This document shows, in pieces, positions 26,507 to 35,587 of a stretch of DNA of 48,786 nucleotides. The translations under genes and the position numbers were made by a program. The notes under the pieces were generated by a model. It was not told where the DNA came from. It ran no database searches and saw only the letters and a list, made by a program, of their open reading frames with translations. This DNA comes from Pseudomonas viridiflava. Its GTDB lineage: Bacteria > Pseudomonadota > Gammaproteobacteria > Pseudomonadales > Pseudomonadaceae. The stretch covers positions 1 through 48,786 of the forward strand of contig NZ_UUON01000015.1 in the NCBI RefSeq assembly GCF_900590885.1, written 5' to 3'. Numbering within the stretch: position 1 is the stretch's first letter; the number at the start of each line of letters is the position of its first letter.

Positions 26507-28246
26507 TCAGAGCTTCGGCAACTGCCCGATACGGCCCATCATTTCCGTGACGATCTGCAGGTCCAGCAGGAACTGGTCAACCGTCTTGAACTCGTTGTCG
26601 GTGTGCCCGGTGTATTTCACTTCCGGGCGCGCCAGGCCGAATTGCACGCCGTTGGGCAGTTCATGCACCGAGGTCGCGCCGGCTGAGGTCCCGAACTTGT
26701 GCTCCATGCCCAGGTTTTCTGTGGCCACGGCCAGCAGCGCCTTCACCCATTCACCTTCCGGGTTGCGGTACATCGGTTCGGCAACCGAGTAGGTGAAGTC
26801 AACCTTGACCTTGGTTCGCTTGTCCCAGGCGCTCAGTTTGTCGGCAATCTCTGCCTTGAGTTTTTCCGGCGACTTGCCCTTCGGCACGCGCAGGTTCACT
26901 GCGAGTTTGAAGGCTTTGTCGTCCAGGCCGACAAAGGTCAGCGAGGTGGTCAGCGGCCCCATGAAATCATCGGCGAAACCAACACCCAGCTTGCCGCCCA
27001 GGTAATCCAGGCCCCAGTTGTCGGCCGCATAACGCGCGGCGTCGGTGATGTGGTTGTGCTTGAGGGCGATCTTGCCGTCGACGCTGTGGATCAGCTCCAG
27101 CATGCGTGCCACCGGGTTGATCCCGGATTCTGGCTCGGAAGAGTGCGCCGATACGCCGGTCACCGTCAGCTTGACCTCTTTGCCGACCACCTTGGCCGCG
27201 ACCTCGAAATCGCCGCCATTGGCCTTCGCATATTCAGTGCCGGCTTTTTGCAGGCTGGCGGCCAGCTCGGCAGGCTTGTCGCTCACGAACGTGGCAACCG
27301 AAGCCGACGGAATCTGATTGGTGGCCATGCCACCGGTCATCGCGATGACCTCGGCGCCTTGGCCTTCACCCTTGCGACGCGGGAAGGTCGCCATGACCGT
27401 GCCGTAACCCTTCTCGGCAATCACCACCGGGTAGCCGCCATCCAGCGCCAGGTTGTACTGCGGTGTCGGGTTCTTTTCAAAGTAATAGGGAATGGCATCC
27501 CCGGAGGTTTCTTCGGTGGTGTCCACCAGCAGCTTGAAGTTGCGTGCCAGCGGCAGCTTTTCTTCCTTGATCACTTTCATCGCGTACATGGCCACCACGA
27601 TGCCGTTTTTGTCATCCTCGGTACCACGGCCGTACATGCGGTCGCCGATGAGCGTGACCTTGAACGGGTCGAGCTTGGTGCCGTCCTTGAGCACCCAGTT
27701 TTCCGGGGTTACCGGCACCACGTCGGCGTGGGCGTGGATGCCGACCACCTCATCGCCGCTGCCTTCCAGGGAAATTTCATACACGCGATTGTCGACGTTG
27801 CGGAAGTTCAGGTTGAAGTCTTTTGCCAGGGCCTGGATCTTGCCGGCGATCTTGATGAATTGCGGGTTTTTGTACTGGGGCAGGCCGTCCACGTTGAAGG
27901 TCGGGATTTCCACCAGTTCGCGGAGGGTTTCGAGGGCGGCCTTGCCGTATTTCACTCGGGTATAAATGCCCAGCAGGCGATGGATTTCATTCTGCTGGTC
28001 GGCGTTCAGAGTTTTGTTGTCGAGGAAGGCGCTGATCGCCGGGCCCACGTCGCTGGTTTTACCCAGGTCACCCTTGGCCAGGGTGCCGAGGAAACCGCGA
28101 AAATCAGTGACGGACGTTTCGTTGAAGCTCTTGATGATCGCCGTGCTTTGATCAGCTGTGATGTTGGCGAAGGCCGGCGTGGAGATCGCCGAAAAGCTGG
28201 CCGCGAACAGGGTGGCAACCGCCAGTTGTTTAAGGGGAAAGTGCAT
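26507..28246 (-). CDS. Exported M20-family dipeptidase/metallopeptidase
   Basis: This is a 579-residue zinc peptidase with a clear Sec signal peptide, cleavage after AFA at about residue 27, so it acts in the periplasm or outside. Metal and catalytic residues are visible: HAHAD (His173 ligand region, Asp175), bridging Asp211 in RGTEDDKNG, the catalytic Glu pair Glu245/Glu246 in TTEETSGD, and the C-terminal GHTDNEF histidine. The layout fits PepV/carnosinase-like dipeptidases. The ATG at 28246 is chosen for the signal peptide and an upstream AAGGA. It is transcribed alone and ends in a strong terminator. Confidence 0.92.
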   Translation of the reverse strand: MHFPLKQLAVATLFAASFSAISTPAFANITADQSTAIIKSFNETSVTDFRGFLGTLAKGDLGKTSDVGPAISAFLDNKTLNADQQNEIHRLLGIYTRVKYGKAALETLRELVEIPTFNVDGLPQYKNPQFIKIAGKIQALAKDFNLNFRNVDNRVYEISLEGSGDEVVGIHAHADVVPVTPENWVLKDGTKLDPFKVTLIGDRMYGRGTEDDKNGIVVAMYAMKVIKEEKLPLARNFKLLVDTTEETSGDAIPYYFEKNPTPQYNLALDGGYPVVIAEKGYGTVMATFPRRKGEGQGAEVIAMTGGMATNQIPSASVATFVSDKPAELAASLQKAGTEYAKANGGDFEVAAKVVGKEVKLTVTGVSAHSSEPESGINPVARMLELIHSVDGKIALKHNHITDAARYAADNWGLDYLGGKLGVGFADDFMGPLTTSLTFVGLDDKAFKLAVNLRVPKGKSPEKLKAEIADKLSAWDKRTKVKVDFTYSVAEPMYRNPEGEWVKALLAVATENLGMEHKFGTSAGATSVHELPNGVQFGLARPEVKYTGHTDNEFKTVDQFLLDLQIVTEMMGRIGQLPKL

Positions 28247-28381
28247 TGCTGAAGGCATTCCTTTGCAAGGAGAAAGTAGGGTATTCCTGATCAAGATGTC
28301 AGAAATATTTCCACACACTAACACTGCAAAGGTGTGCCAGGGGAGATCACAGTGAGGCTTATCTAAAAACTCAATAGCCCC

Positions 28382-29011
28382 TTAATCGAGGGTATAGCGC
28401 ACCGACAGCGCGCCTTTTTTCTCCGACAGGGCGAGAATCGTGACTTGTCCCAGTTCTCCCAGCGCTTGCACGTGGGTGCCGCCACAGGCGTAGGCGGGCA
28501 GCTCGCCGAAGCCGACTTCGCGGGTGCCGTCCTGCAGGCTCATATGGCGGGGGTAGTCCGCGCTGATCAATTGGTTGATCTGCTGCTGAATCGCCTCGGC
28601 TTCCATGGTTTGCGCGTTTTCACCACGGATAAACGTCACCTTGCCTTCGCCCGGCCAGTGATGCGCCTTGATCGGCAGCCAGCCCAGGGTTTCGCCAACA
28701 TTACCGATCAGGTGCCCGGCGGAATGCAGCCGGGAGTGCAGGGCGCGGCGCGGTGCATCGACGCGCGCGATGATTGGGCCAGGCGCTACCGCGTGTGCGA
28801 CATAATGCACCACGCGATCGGCCTCCTGTATGACGCGCAGCACTTGGCTGTCGCCGAGCCAGCCGGTGTCGAACGGTTGCCCGCCACCCTGGGGGTGAAA
28901 GATCGTCGACTGCAGGGTGACGGCGTAATGGTCTTCGTGCGGTGTGCAGCTCAACACTTCAAGCTCGGCGGTCAGGTGGTCATGGGTGAAAAACAGGCGC
29001 TCGGTCATCAT
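28382..29011 (-). CDS. Alanyl-tRNA editing protein AlaX
   Basis: This is a free-standing homologue of the AlaRS editing domain that hydrolyses mischarged Ser- (or Gly-) tRNA-Ala in the cytoplasm. The 209-residue protein has the zinc-site motifs HSAGH (His96, His100) and CGGTH (Cys176, His180), and the substrate-binding HPQGGGQPFDTG segment near 39-50. It lacks aminoacylation domains. It is divergent from a LysR gene, with 86 bp between them containing a perfect 7-base-arm palindrome, so the LysR protein probably controls it. Confidence 0.94.
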   Translation of the reverse strand: MMTERLFFTHDHLTAELEVLSCTPHEDHYAVTLQSTIFHPQGGGQPFDTGWLGDSQVLRVIQEADRVVHYVAHAVAPGPIIARVDAPRRALHSRLHSAGHLIGNVGETLGWLPIKAHHWPGEGKVTFIRGENAQTMEAEAIQQQINQLISADYPRHMSLQDGTREVGFGELPAYACGGTHVQALGELGQVTILALSEKKGALSVRYTLD

Positions 29012-29061
29012 CTACATCCGCTTCAAGGTTCTGCGAGCAGTATAAATAGTGCGTCGATGAG

Positions 29062-29082
29062 TGATAATCCGCTCAATTATCA
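29062..29082. promoter_or_regulatory. Perfect dyad in alaX/lysR divergent promoter
   Basis: TGATAAT, a 7-base spacer and ATTATCA form a perfect 21-bp inverted repeat that fits the T-N11-A rule for LysR-family operators. It lies 15 bp before the lysR ATG, in the shared promoter region. Confidence 0.7.
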
Positions 29083-29097
29083 ATGGACCTGTGCGTT

Positions 29098-30030
29098 ATG
29101 AGCATCAATCTTCCTTTGCCGCTGCTGGGCGAAATGGCGATTTTCGTCAAAGTAGTGGAAGCGGGCAGCTTTTCAGCGGCGGCGCGGCAATTGAGCGTTT
29201 CGCCCTCTGCGGTCAGCCGCAGTATTTCGCGCCTGGAGCAGGCGTTGGCGACCCGATTGCTGCAACGCACTACGCGCAAACTGCGCCTCAGCGAGGGCGG
29301 TGAAGAGGTGTTCAAGCGTTGCCAGGAGATGGTCAACGCCGCGCGCTCGGTGATGGAAATCAGCGGCCAGTTCAACCATGAAGCTGAGGGCCTGGTGCGG
29401 GTCAGCGTGCCCAAGGCGGTGGGGCGGTTTGTGGTGCACCCGCATATGCCCGAATTCCTGCGGCGTTACCCCAAGGTCGACGTGCAATTGATCCTTGAAG
29501 ACCGGCATGTGGACCTGATCGATGACAACGTGGACCTGAGCATCCGTATCACCGACAGCCCGCCGCCGGGGTTGGTGGGGCGCCAATTGTTGCCCATCGA
29601 GCATTTGCTCTGTGCAACGCCGCAGTATCTGGCCGAGCAGGGCACGCCGGTTCATCCCCATGATTTGCTGGCGCACAGTTGCATCTACCTCGGCGAAACG
29701 CCGGGAGACTCACGCTGGAAGTTTCGCCAGGCGGGTAAGGCGGTGACGGTGGGCGTGCGCGGGCGGTATGCGGCGAATCACACTGGGGTGCGCCTGGATG
29801 CAGTGTTGCAGCATGTGGGGATTGGCAGCTTGCCGTATTTCACGGCGCGGCATGCCCTCGAGGAGGGGCGGCTGGTGCAGGTGTTGCCGGAGTGGGATTT
29901 TATTGCGTCCTACCATGGCGAGGCGTGGTTACTGCATTCGCCGACGCGGTATCTGTCGCCGAAGTTGCGGGTGTTTATTGACTATCTGGTGGAGTGCATG
30001 GCGAAAGAGCCGACGTTGCGTCGACGGTAG
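29098..30030 (+). CDS. LysR-family transcriptional regulator
   Basis: This is a 310-residue regulator with an N-terminal winged HTH (about 10-68; FVKVVEAGSFSAAARQLSVS then SRSISRLEQALATRLLQRTTR) and a LysR substrate-binding domain of the YafC/DsdC-like subgroup (GLVGRQLLPIEHLLCATPQYL). The ATG at 29098 is preferred because it leaves the usual 10-residue lead before the HTH; an ATG 15 bases earlier is possible. It is divergent from alaX across a perfect palindrome, implying autoregulation and control of alaX. The inducer is unknown. Confidence 0.92.
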   Translation: MSINLPLPLLGEMAIFVKVVEAGSFSAAARQLSVSPSAVSRSISRLEQALATRLLQRTTRKLRLSEGGEEVFKRCQEMVNAARSVMEISGQFNHEAEGLVRVSVPKAVGRFVVHPHMPEFLRRYPKVDVQLILEDRHVDLIDDNVDLSIRITDSPPPGLVGRQLLPIEHLLCATPQYLAEQGTPVHPHDLLAHSCIYLGETPGDSRWKFRQAGKAVTVGVRGRYAANHTGVRLDAVLQHVGIGSLPYFTARHALEEGRLVQVLPEWDFIASYHGEAWLLHSPTRYLSPKLRVFIDYLVECMAKEPTLRRR

Positions 30031-30042
30031 GAATACAGGCCA

Positions 30043-30074
30043 CATGTGGGAGGGGGCAAGCCCCCTCCCATATT
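30043..30074. repeat. REP palindrome
   Basis: ATGTGGGAGGGGGC and its complement with an AAG loop form a near-perfect hairpin in the convergent gap between lysR and the PA2816-like gene. Confidence 0.85.
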
Positions 30075-30096
30075 TTGATTTGTAGTGTCCTGTGGA

Positions 30097-30504
30097 TCAG
30101 TGCTTGCTCTGATCCTGCGGCATGGCCAGCAGCTGCTTTTCCTGGTTCCAGTCGAACGGTTCGTCGTTCAGCTCGGCTTCATGGCGACGTTCTTCCAGGG
30201 CCTGGTACAGGTCCAGTTCTTCGTCGGGCATGAAGTGCAGGCAATCGCCGCCGAAGAACCACAGCAGGTCGCGCGGTACCAGATGGGCGATCTGCGGGTA
30301 GCGCAGGATGACCTGGCTCATCAGGTCCTGGCCCAGGTACTGGCTTTCGATCGGGTCGATCGGCAGCAGCGCGCGCAATTCGTCGAAGCGCTCCAGGAAC
30401 AGGGTGTGGCTTTCCTCGGGCACCTGTTCGGCTTCGCCGACGGCTACCAGGATGCTGCGCAGGTGGTCGAGCAAGACGAGATGATCGGCAACGACGTTGG
30501 ACAC
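30097..30504 (-). CDS. Conserved PA2816-like hypothetical protein
   Basis: This is a 135-residue acidic cytoplasmic protein with no signal or membrane segment. It contains a conserved HLVPRDLLWFFGGDCLHFM-like core (about 74-92) and ends in a charged tail. I recognise it only as the small gene that accompanies the fadE acyl-CoA dehydrogenase in pseudomonads. A strong terminator separates it from fadE, so it may have its own promoter. Function is unknown. Confidence 0.82.
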   Translation of the reverse strand: MSNVVADHLVLLDHLRSILVAVGEAEQVPEESHTLFLERFDELRALLPIDPIESQYLGQDLMSQVILRYPQIAHLVPRDLLWFFGGDCLHFMPDEELDLYQALEERRHEAELNDEPFDWNQEKQLLAMPQDQSKH

Positions 30505-30523
30505 GAGATAAGTCCTCTAAAGC

Positions 30524-30560
30524 AAAAACGGGCGCGAGAGTATATAGCTCTCGCGCCCGT
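30524..30560 (-). terminator. Terminator of fadE
   Basis: Perfect 13-base arms ACGGGCGCGAGAG/CTCTCGCGCCCGT with a 7-base loop are followed on the minus strand by TTTTT. It lies between fadE and the PA2816-like gene. Confidence 0.9.
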
Positions 30561-30579
30561 ATTTATATGACCGCTGGCG

Positions 30580-33027
30580 TCAGCGGACTTTACCCTCGGC
30601 CTGAGTCAGCTCTTCCTTGCTGAAATCATCCACGTCGATCACCTTGCGTCGCGCCGCTTCGGCGTCACGCAGGGTTTGCGCTTCGGCCGGTTGCAGTACT
30701 CCGGCGTGCAGCGCGGCGTCGATGGCATGTTCGCCGGCGGTCGGTTTGACCTGGCCGCTTTTGAGTGCGGAGTGCAGTTTTTTCTGCAGCGGATGGCTGG
30801 CGCCGAGCAGGTCGTAGGCATGTTGCAGGGCGCCGACCGGATCCTCTGCCGATTGCGGGCGGTAGCAGCCGGCCAGCAACTCTTCCAGGGTCGGGTCGCC
30901 CTTGGCGCGGCCGATCACTGCGGCGACTTCGGCATCCAGTGCATCGGATGGCCCTTTGTGGCGACGCCCGAACGGGAACACGATCACTCGCAGCAGGCAG
31001 CCGAGTACCTTGTTCGGGAAGTTGCTCAACAATTCATCCAGTGCGCGCTCCGACTCACCGAGGCTCTCTTCCATGGCCCAGGCGAACAGCGGCTCCAGGT
31101 GGTCGGGCGAATCCAGGTCGTGATAACGCTTGAGCGCCGCCGACGCCAGGTACATATGGCTCAGCACATCCCCCAGGCGCGCGGACAGGCGTTCGCGGCG
31201 CTTCAACTCGCCGCCCAGCAGCATCATGCTCAGGTCGGCGAGCAGGGCAAAGGCAGCCGCCTGGCGGTTCAGCGCACGGAAATAACCCTGGCTCAAACGG
31301 TTGCCCGGGGCTTTCTCGAAGTGGCCAAGGCCAAGGTTCAGCACCAGGGTGCTGGCGGCGTTGCTCACGGCAAAGCCGATATGTTGCATCAGCAGGCCGT
31401 CGAACTCCTTCAGCGCCTGGTCGTGGTCTTCGCGACCGGCCAGGGCCATTTCCTTGAGCACGAAGGGGTGGCAGCGAATCGCGCCCTGGCCAAAGATCAT
31501 CAGGTTGCGGGAAAGGATATTCGCGCCTTCCACGGTGATGAAGATCGGCGCGCCCTGCCAGCTGCGGCCCAGGTAGTTGTTCGGGCCCATGATGATGCCC
31601 TTGCCGCCGTGCACGTCCATGGCGTGGCTGATGCACTCACGGCCGCGCTCGGTCAGGTGGTACTTGAGGATCGCCGACAGCACCGAGGGTTTTTCCCCCA
31701 GGTCGACGGCGTTGGCCGTGAGCATGCGCGCGCTGTCCATCAGCCAGGCGTTGCCGCCGATACGCGCCAGGGCTTCCTGGATACCTTCGAAGGCCGACAG
31801 CGGTACGTTGAATTGTTCGCGCACCTGAGCGTACTGGCCGGTGACCAGGCTGGTGAACTTGGCCGCGCCGGTGCCGACCGCAGGCAGGGAGATCGAACGG
31901 CCTACCGACAGGCAATTCATCAGCATCATCCAGCCCTTGCCGAGCATCTCCTGGCCACCGATCAGGAATTCCAGCGGGATGAATACGTCCTTGCCGGAGT
32001 TGGGGCCGTTCATGAACGCGGCGCCCAAGGGCAGGTGGCGACGGCCGATTTCCACACCTGGGGTGTCAGTGGGGATGAGTGCCAGGCTGATGCCCAGGTC
32101 TTCCTCGTCGCCCAGCAGATGGTCCGGGTCATGGGCCTTGAAGGCCAGGCCGAGCAGGGTCGCGACGGGCCCGAGGGTGATGTAGCGTTTTTCCCAGTTC
32201 AGGCGCAGCCCGAGGGTTTCCTTGCCTCCCCATTCGCCTTTGCAGATCACCCCGGTGTCGGGCATCGCGCCGGCGTCGGAGCCGGCCAGCGGGCCAGTGA
32301 GGGCGAAGCACGGGATGTCATCGCCACGCGCCAGGCGTGGCAGGTAGTGGTTGCGTTGTTCGTCGGTGCCGTAATGCAGCAGCAGCTCGGCCGGGCCGAG
32401 GGAGTTGGGCACCATCACGGTGGACGCCAGGTCACCGCTGCGGGTGGCGAGTTTCATCGCGACCTGGGAGTGGGCATAGGCGGAAAAGCCTTTGCCGCCG
32501 TATTCCTTGGGAATGATCAGGGCGAAAAAGCCGTGGGTCTTGATGTGCTCCCAGGCGGCGGGCGGCAGGTCCATGGCCTGGCCGATTTCCCAGTCGCTGA
32601 CCATCGCGCAGAGTTCTTCGGTAGGGCCGTCGATAAACGCCTGTTCTTCTTCGGTCAGTTGCACCTTGGGGTAGGCCAGCAACTTGTCCCAGTCGGGGCG
32701 ACCGCTGAACAGTTCGCCGTCCCACCACACGGTGCCGGCGTCGATGGCGTCGCGTTCGGTTTCCGACATCGGCGGCAGGACTTTCTGGAACCAGCTGAAC
32801 AGCGGCTTGGTGAAGTATTGGCGGCGCAGGTCGGGCAGCAGCAGGGGGGCGGCAACGGCGGCGATCAGCAGCCAGAAGATCAACAACAGCCAACCCGGTG
32901 CATGGCTCCAGGCGCCCATCGCCAGCAGGTAAACGGCGACCACGCCCAAGGCGGGCAGGGGCGCGACGCGGCGGTGTGCGAGGTAGGCAATGCCGACCAC
33001 CAGAACCAGTATCCACAACAACAGCAT
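30580..33027 (-). CDS. fadE: Acyl-CoA dehydrogenase FadE
   Basis: This FAD enzyme catalyses the first oxidation step of fatty-acid beta-oxidation. The 815-residue length equals the large E. coli FadE type. Two membrane helices at the N-terminus (about 2-20 and 28-60) anchor it. The acyl-CoA dehydrogenase domain follows with PCFALTGPLAGSDAGAMPDTG-type flavin-site residues near 240-260, HAMDVHGGKGIIMG near 480-493, and a C-terminal DUF1974 region. The ATG at 33027 has GGAGG 7 nt upstream, whereas a TTG two codons earlier lies too close to that site. Confidence 0.96.
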   Translation of the reverse strand: MLLLWILVLVVGIAYLAHRRVAPLPALGVVAVYLLAMGAWSHAPGWLLLIFWLLIAAVAAPLLLPDLRRQYFTKPLFSWFQKVLPPMSETERDAIDAGTVWWDGELFSGRPDWDKLLAYPKVQLTEEEQAFIDGPTEELCAMVSDWEIGQAMDLPPAAWEHIKTHGFFALIIPKEYGGKGFSAYAHSQVAMKLATRSGDLASTVMVPNSLGPAELLLHYGTDEQRNHYLPRLARGDDIPCFALTGPLAGSDAGAMPDTGVICKGEWGGKETLGLRLNWEKRYITLGPVATLLGLAFKAHDPDHLLGDEEDLGISLALIPTDTPGVEIGRRHLPLGAAFMNGPNSGKDVFIPLEFLIGGQEMLGKGWMMLMNCLSVGRSISLPAVGTGAAKFTSLVTGQYAQVREQFNVPLSAFEGIQEALARIGGNAWLMDSARMLTANAVDLGEKPSVLSAILKYHLTERGRECISHAMDVHGGKGIIMGPNNYLGRSWQGAPIFITVEGANILSRNLMIFGQGAIRCHPFVLKEMALAGREDHDQALKEFDGLLMQHIGFAVSNAASTLVLNLGLGHFEKAPGNRLSQGYFRALNRQAAAFALLADLSMMLLGGELKRRERLSARLGDVLSHMYLASAALKRYHDLDSPDHLEPLFAWAMEESLGESERALDELLSNFPNKVLGCLLRVIVFPFGRRHKGPSDALDAEVAAVIGRAKGDPTLEELLAGCYRPQSAEDPVGALQHAYDLLGASHPLQKKLHSALKSGQVKPTAGEHAIDAALHAGVLQPAEAQTLRDAEAARRKVIDVDDFSKEELTQAEGKVR

Positions 33028-33185
33028 ATTCAATCCTCCGTGAAACCAGGGGCGAAACCAACAAGGAGCTTAGTCGGCATCCGAACTAGCGGGGTGATCA
33101 GGGTGTTACGAGATTTGGCCGAATCGTCGTTATCGCCATGGCTGGCCTGTCGTTAGACTCCAGGCTTACCTCGGAGATAAAGCTC

Positions 33186-33845
33186 ATGGATACGTACCTG
33201 AGTCCCAGCCGCTTCATCGATAGTGACCACCCTGCGGTGGTGGAGTTCGCAGAGAAACATCGCGGAACCCGTGCGGATTTACGTGACCAGGCAGTCAGTC
33301 TTTATTACGCGGTGCGTGAGGCGATTCGCTACAACCCCTACACCTTCAGCCGCGACCCAGACACCCTGAGCGCCAGCCACGCGCTGGCCACCCGCGAGAG
33401 TTACTGCGTGCCCAAAGCCACGCTGCTTGCCGCCTGCGCGCGGCACTGCGGCATCCCCGCGCGCATCGGCCTGGCGGACGTGCGCAATCACCTGTCGACG
33501 CCACGCCTGATCGCGTTGCTCAAGAGCGATGTGTTCGCCATGCACGGTTACACCGAGTTGTGGCTGGGCGGGCGTTGGGTCAAGGCCACGCCGGCGTTCA
33601 ACAGTCAGTTGTGTGAGTTGTTCGATGTACCACCATTGGAATTCGACGGGATCAACGACAGCGTTTTCCATGCCTTCAACCGCCAGGGCCTGCGCTCGAT
33701 GGAGTACGTGGTGGACCACGGGCAGTTTTCTGACGTGCCCGAGGGATTTTTCTTCGCGCATCTTCAGCAGTGTTACCCACACCTGTTTGCCGATGACCTG
33801 CCAGCCCTGTTGGGCGATATGCACAGCGATTTAAGCCGCGCGTGA
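33186..33845 (+). CDS. Transglutaminase-like cysteine-protease-fold protein
   Basis: This 219-residue protein matches the transglutaminase core: Cys74 in RESYCVPKATLLAACAR heads the helix and His120 lies in FAMHGYTELWL. The third-triad acid position after the GRW strand reads KATPAFN instead of the usual Asp, so activity may use another residue or be altered. There is no signal peptide, so it is cytoplasmic. The ATG at 33186 has GGAG about 10 nt upstream. It is divergent from fadE with about 158 bp between. Its natural reaction is unknown. Confidence 0.88.
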   Translation: MDTYLSPSRFIDSDHPAVVEFAEKHRGTRADLRDQAVSLYYAVREAIRYNPYTFSRDPDTLSASHALATRESYCVPKATLLAACARHCGIPARIGLADVRNHLSTPRLIALLKSDVFAMHGYTELWLGGRWVKATPAFNSQLCELFDVPPLEFDGINDSVFHAFNRQGLRSMEYVVDHGQFSDVPEGFFFAHLQQCYPHLFADDLPALLGDMHSDLSRA

Positions 33846-33902
33846 ACCGGCGTATGCTGCTGCGTTCCTCTAAGCCATGTTCATCAACAATAAGGCGCGG
33901 TC

Positions 33903-34520
33903 ATGCTGAAAATCTGGGGTCGTAAAAATTCATCAAACGTCAGGAAAGCACTCTGGTGCGCCGAGGAACTCGGCCTGGACTATGAGGCAATTGATGCGGG
34001 CGGGGCTTTTGGAGTGGTCGACACCCCGCAATACCGGGCGTTGAACCCCAACGGCCGGGTACCGATGATCGAAGACGGCGACTTTGTACTGTGGGAATCC
34101 AACACCATCGTGCGTTATCTGTGTGCCAAGCACGCGTCGGACTTTTACCCAACTGATGTGCAAGCCCGCGCCAACGCGGAAAAATGGATGGACTGGACCA
34201 CCTCGACCCTGGCCGACCCGTTCAAGGCGGTGTTCTGGGGCATCCTGCGCACCCCGGCGGAAAAACAGAACTGGGACAGCATCAATGCCGGGCGCCAGGC
34301 CTGTATCGAAGCATTGAAAACGGTCGACGAGGCCCTCGCCACACAGCCTTACCTGTCGGGCACCGCGTTCGGCATGGGGGATATTCCCCTGGGCTGCTTC
34401 GCCTACGCCTGGTTCGAAATGCCCATCGAACGCCCGGCAATGCCCCATCTGGAGGCCTGGTACCAACGCCTGCAGCAACGCCCGGCGTACCGCAAAGCGG
34501 TGATGACCGCGTTGACTTAA
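33903..34520 (+). CDS. Glutathione S-transferase family protein
   Basis: This is a 205-residue GST with a thioredoxin-fold N-terminal domain (about 1-80). It includes GRKNSSNVRKALW, where a Ser near residue 9-10 is the probable thiolate activator, NGRVPMIEDGD with the cis-Pro, and ESNTIVRYL for gamma-glutamyl binding. The all-helical C-terminal domain contains FGMGDIPLGCF. It is predicted to conjugate glutathione to electrophiles. It is rightward, 57 bp after the transglutaminase-like gene, and probably monocistronic. Confidence 0.93.
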   Translation: MLKIWGRKNSSNVRKALWCAEELGLDYEAIDAGGAFGVVDTPQYRALNPNGRVPMIEDGDFVLWESNTIVRYLCAKHASDFYPTDVQARANAEKWMDWTTSTLADPFKAVFWGILRTPAEKQNWDSINAGRQACIEALKTVDEALATQPYLSGTAFGMGDIPLGCFAYAWFEMPIERPAMPHLEAWYQRLQQRPAYRKAVMTALT

Positions 34521-34654
34521 TACCCACTATTAATACGGGTGACTGTACTTGTGCGGCGCGGGCAAGCACCATGCTTTCCCTGCGCAGCCGTTGAACTACG
34601 CGCGCTGCGCCCCCATCTACTCTTTCTATTCCCTTCTTTGGTGCGTATTCCGAT

Positions 34655-35587
34655 ATGAGTTCCGCTCTGTCCATCCGGCAGCTAACCAAAACCTACGGCA
34701 ACGGTTTCCAGGCCCTGAGTGGTATCGATCTGGACGTTGCCGAAGGTGACTTCTTCGCCTTGCTCGGCCCCAACGGTGCCGGCAAATCCACCACCATCGG
34801 TATCCTTTCCACCCTGGTCAACAAGACCAGCGGCACGGTGAATATCTTCGGTCACGACCTGGACAAATCCCCGGCGGCGCTCAAGCGCTCCATCGGTGTG
34901 GTGCCCCAGGAGTTCAACTTCAACCAGTTTGAAAAGACCTTCGACATCGTCGTGACTCAGGCCGGCTACTACGGCATCCCGGCGAAAATCGCCAAGGAAC
35001 GCGCCGAGCAGTACCTGACCCAACTCGGCCTGTGGGACAAGCGTGACGTGCCGTCGCGCTCACTGTCCGGCGGCATGAAGCGCCGGCTGATGATCGCTCG
35101 CGCACTGGTGCATGAGCCGCGCCTGTTGATTCTCGATGAGCCTACCGCCGGCGTCGATATCGAACTGCGCCGCTCGATGTGGACCTTCCTCACCGAGCTG
35201 AACGAGAAGGGCATCACCATCATCCTCACCACCCATTATCTGGAGGAGGCTGAGCAACTGTGCCGCAACATCGGCATCATCGACCACGGCACCATCGTCG
35301 AGAACACCAGCATGCGTAACCTGCTGGGCCAGTTGCATGTGGAAACCTTTTTGCTCGACCTGAAAAACAACTTGTCGGCACCGCCGCAGTTGCTCGGCTA
35401 CCCCAGCCGCCTGGTGGACAGCCATACCCTTGAAGTGCAGGTGGACAAAGCCATGGGCATCACCGCGCTGTTCACGCAGTTGGCGACCCAGAACATCGAG
35501 GTGCTGAGCCTGCGTAACAAAACCAATCGCCTTGAGGAGTTGTTCGTGTCCCTGGTGGAGAAAAATCTGACGAAGGTGGCGGTATGA
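34655..35587 (+). CDS. ABC-2 type exporter ATP-binding protein (YadG-like)
   Basis: This is a 310-residue ATPase with Walker A GPNGAGKST (38-46), the Q-loop in VVPQEFNFNQF, signature LSGGMKRR near 138-145, Walker B LLILDEPTAGVD near 157-168 and the switch His in TTHYLEEAE. The C-terminal tail matches the E. coli YadG size class. It overlaps the permease gene by 4 nt (ATGA) and forms one exporter with it. The cargo is unknown. Confidence 0.95.
   Translation: MSSALSIRQLTKTYGNGFQALSGIDLDVAEGDFFALLGPNGAGKSTTIGILSTLVNKTSGTVNIFGHDLDKSPAALKRSIGVVPQEFNFNQFEKTFDIVVTQAGYYGIPAKIAKERAEQYLTQLGLWDKRDVPSRSLSGGMKRRLMIARALVHEPRLLILDEPTAGVDIELRRSMWTFLTELNEKGITIILTTHYLEEAEQLCRNIGIIDHGTIVENTSMRNLLGQLHVETFLLDLKNNLSAPPQLLGYPSRLVDSHTLEVQVDKAMGITALFTQLATQNIEVLSLRNKTNRLEELFVSLVEKNLTKVAV

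Noticed and set aside
26699..28252. 517-codon plus-strand frame opposite the M20 peptidase
   Set aside because: It is an antisense shadow; the minus-strand gene has a signal peptide and complete metal-site motifs.
30676..33156. Long open frame of 826 codons on the plus strand opposite fadE
   Set aside because: It is the antisense shadow of a strongly conserved acyl-CoA dehydrogenase gene. Long antisense frames are expected in GC-rich DNA, and its translation shows no domain.
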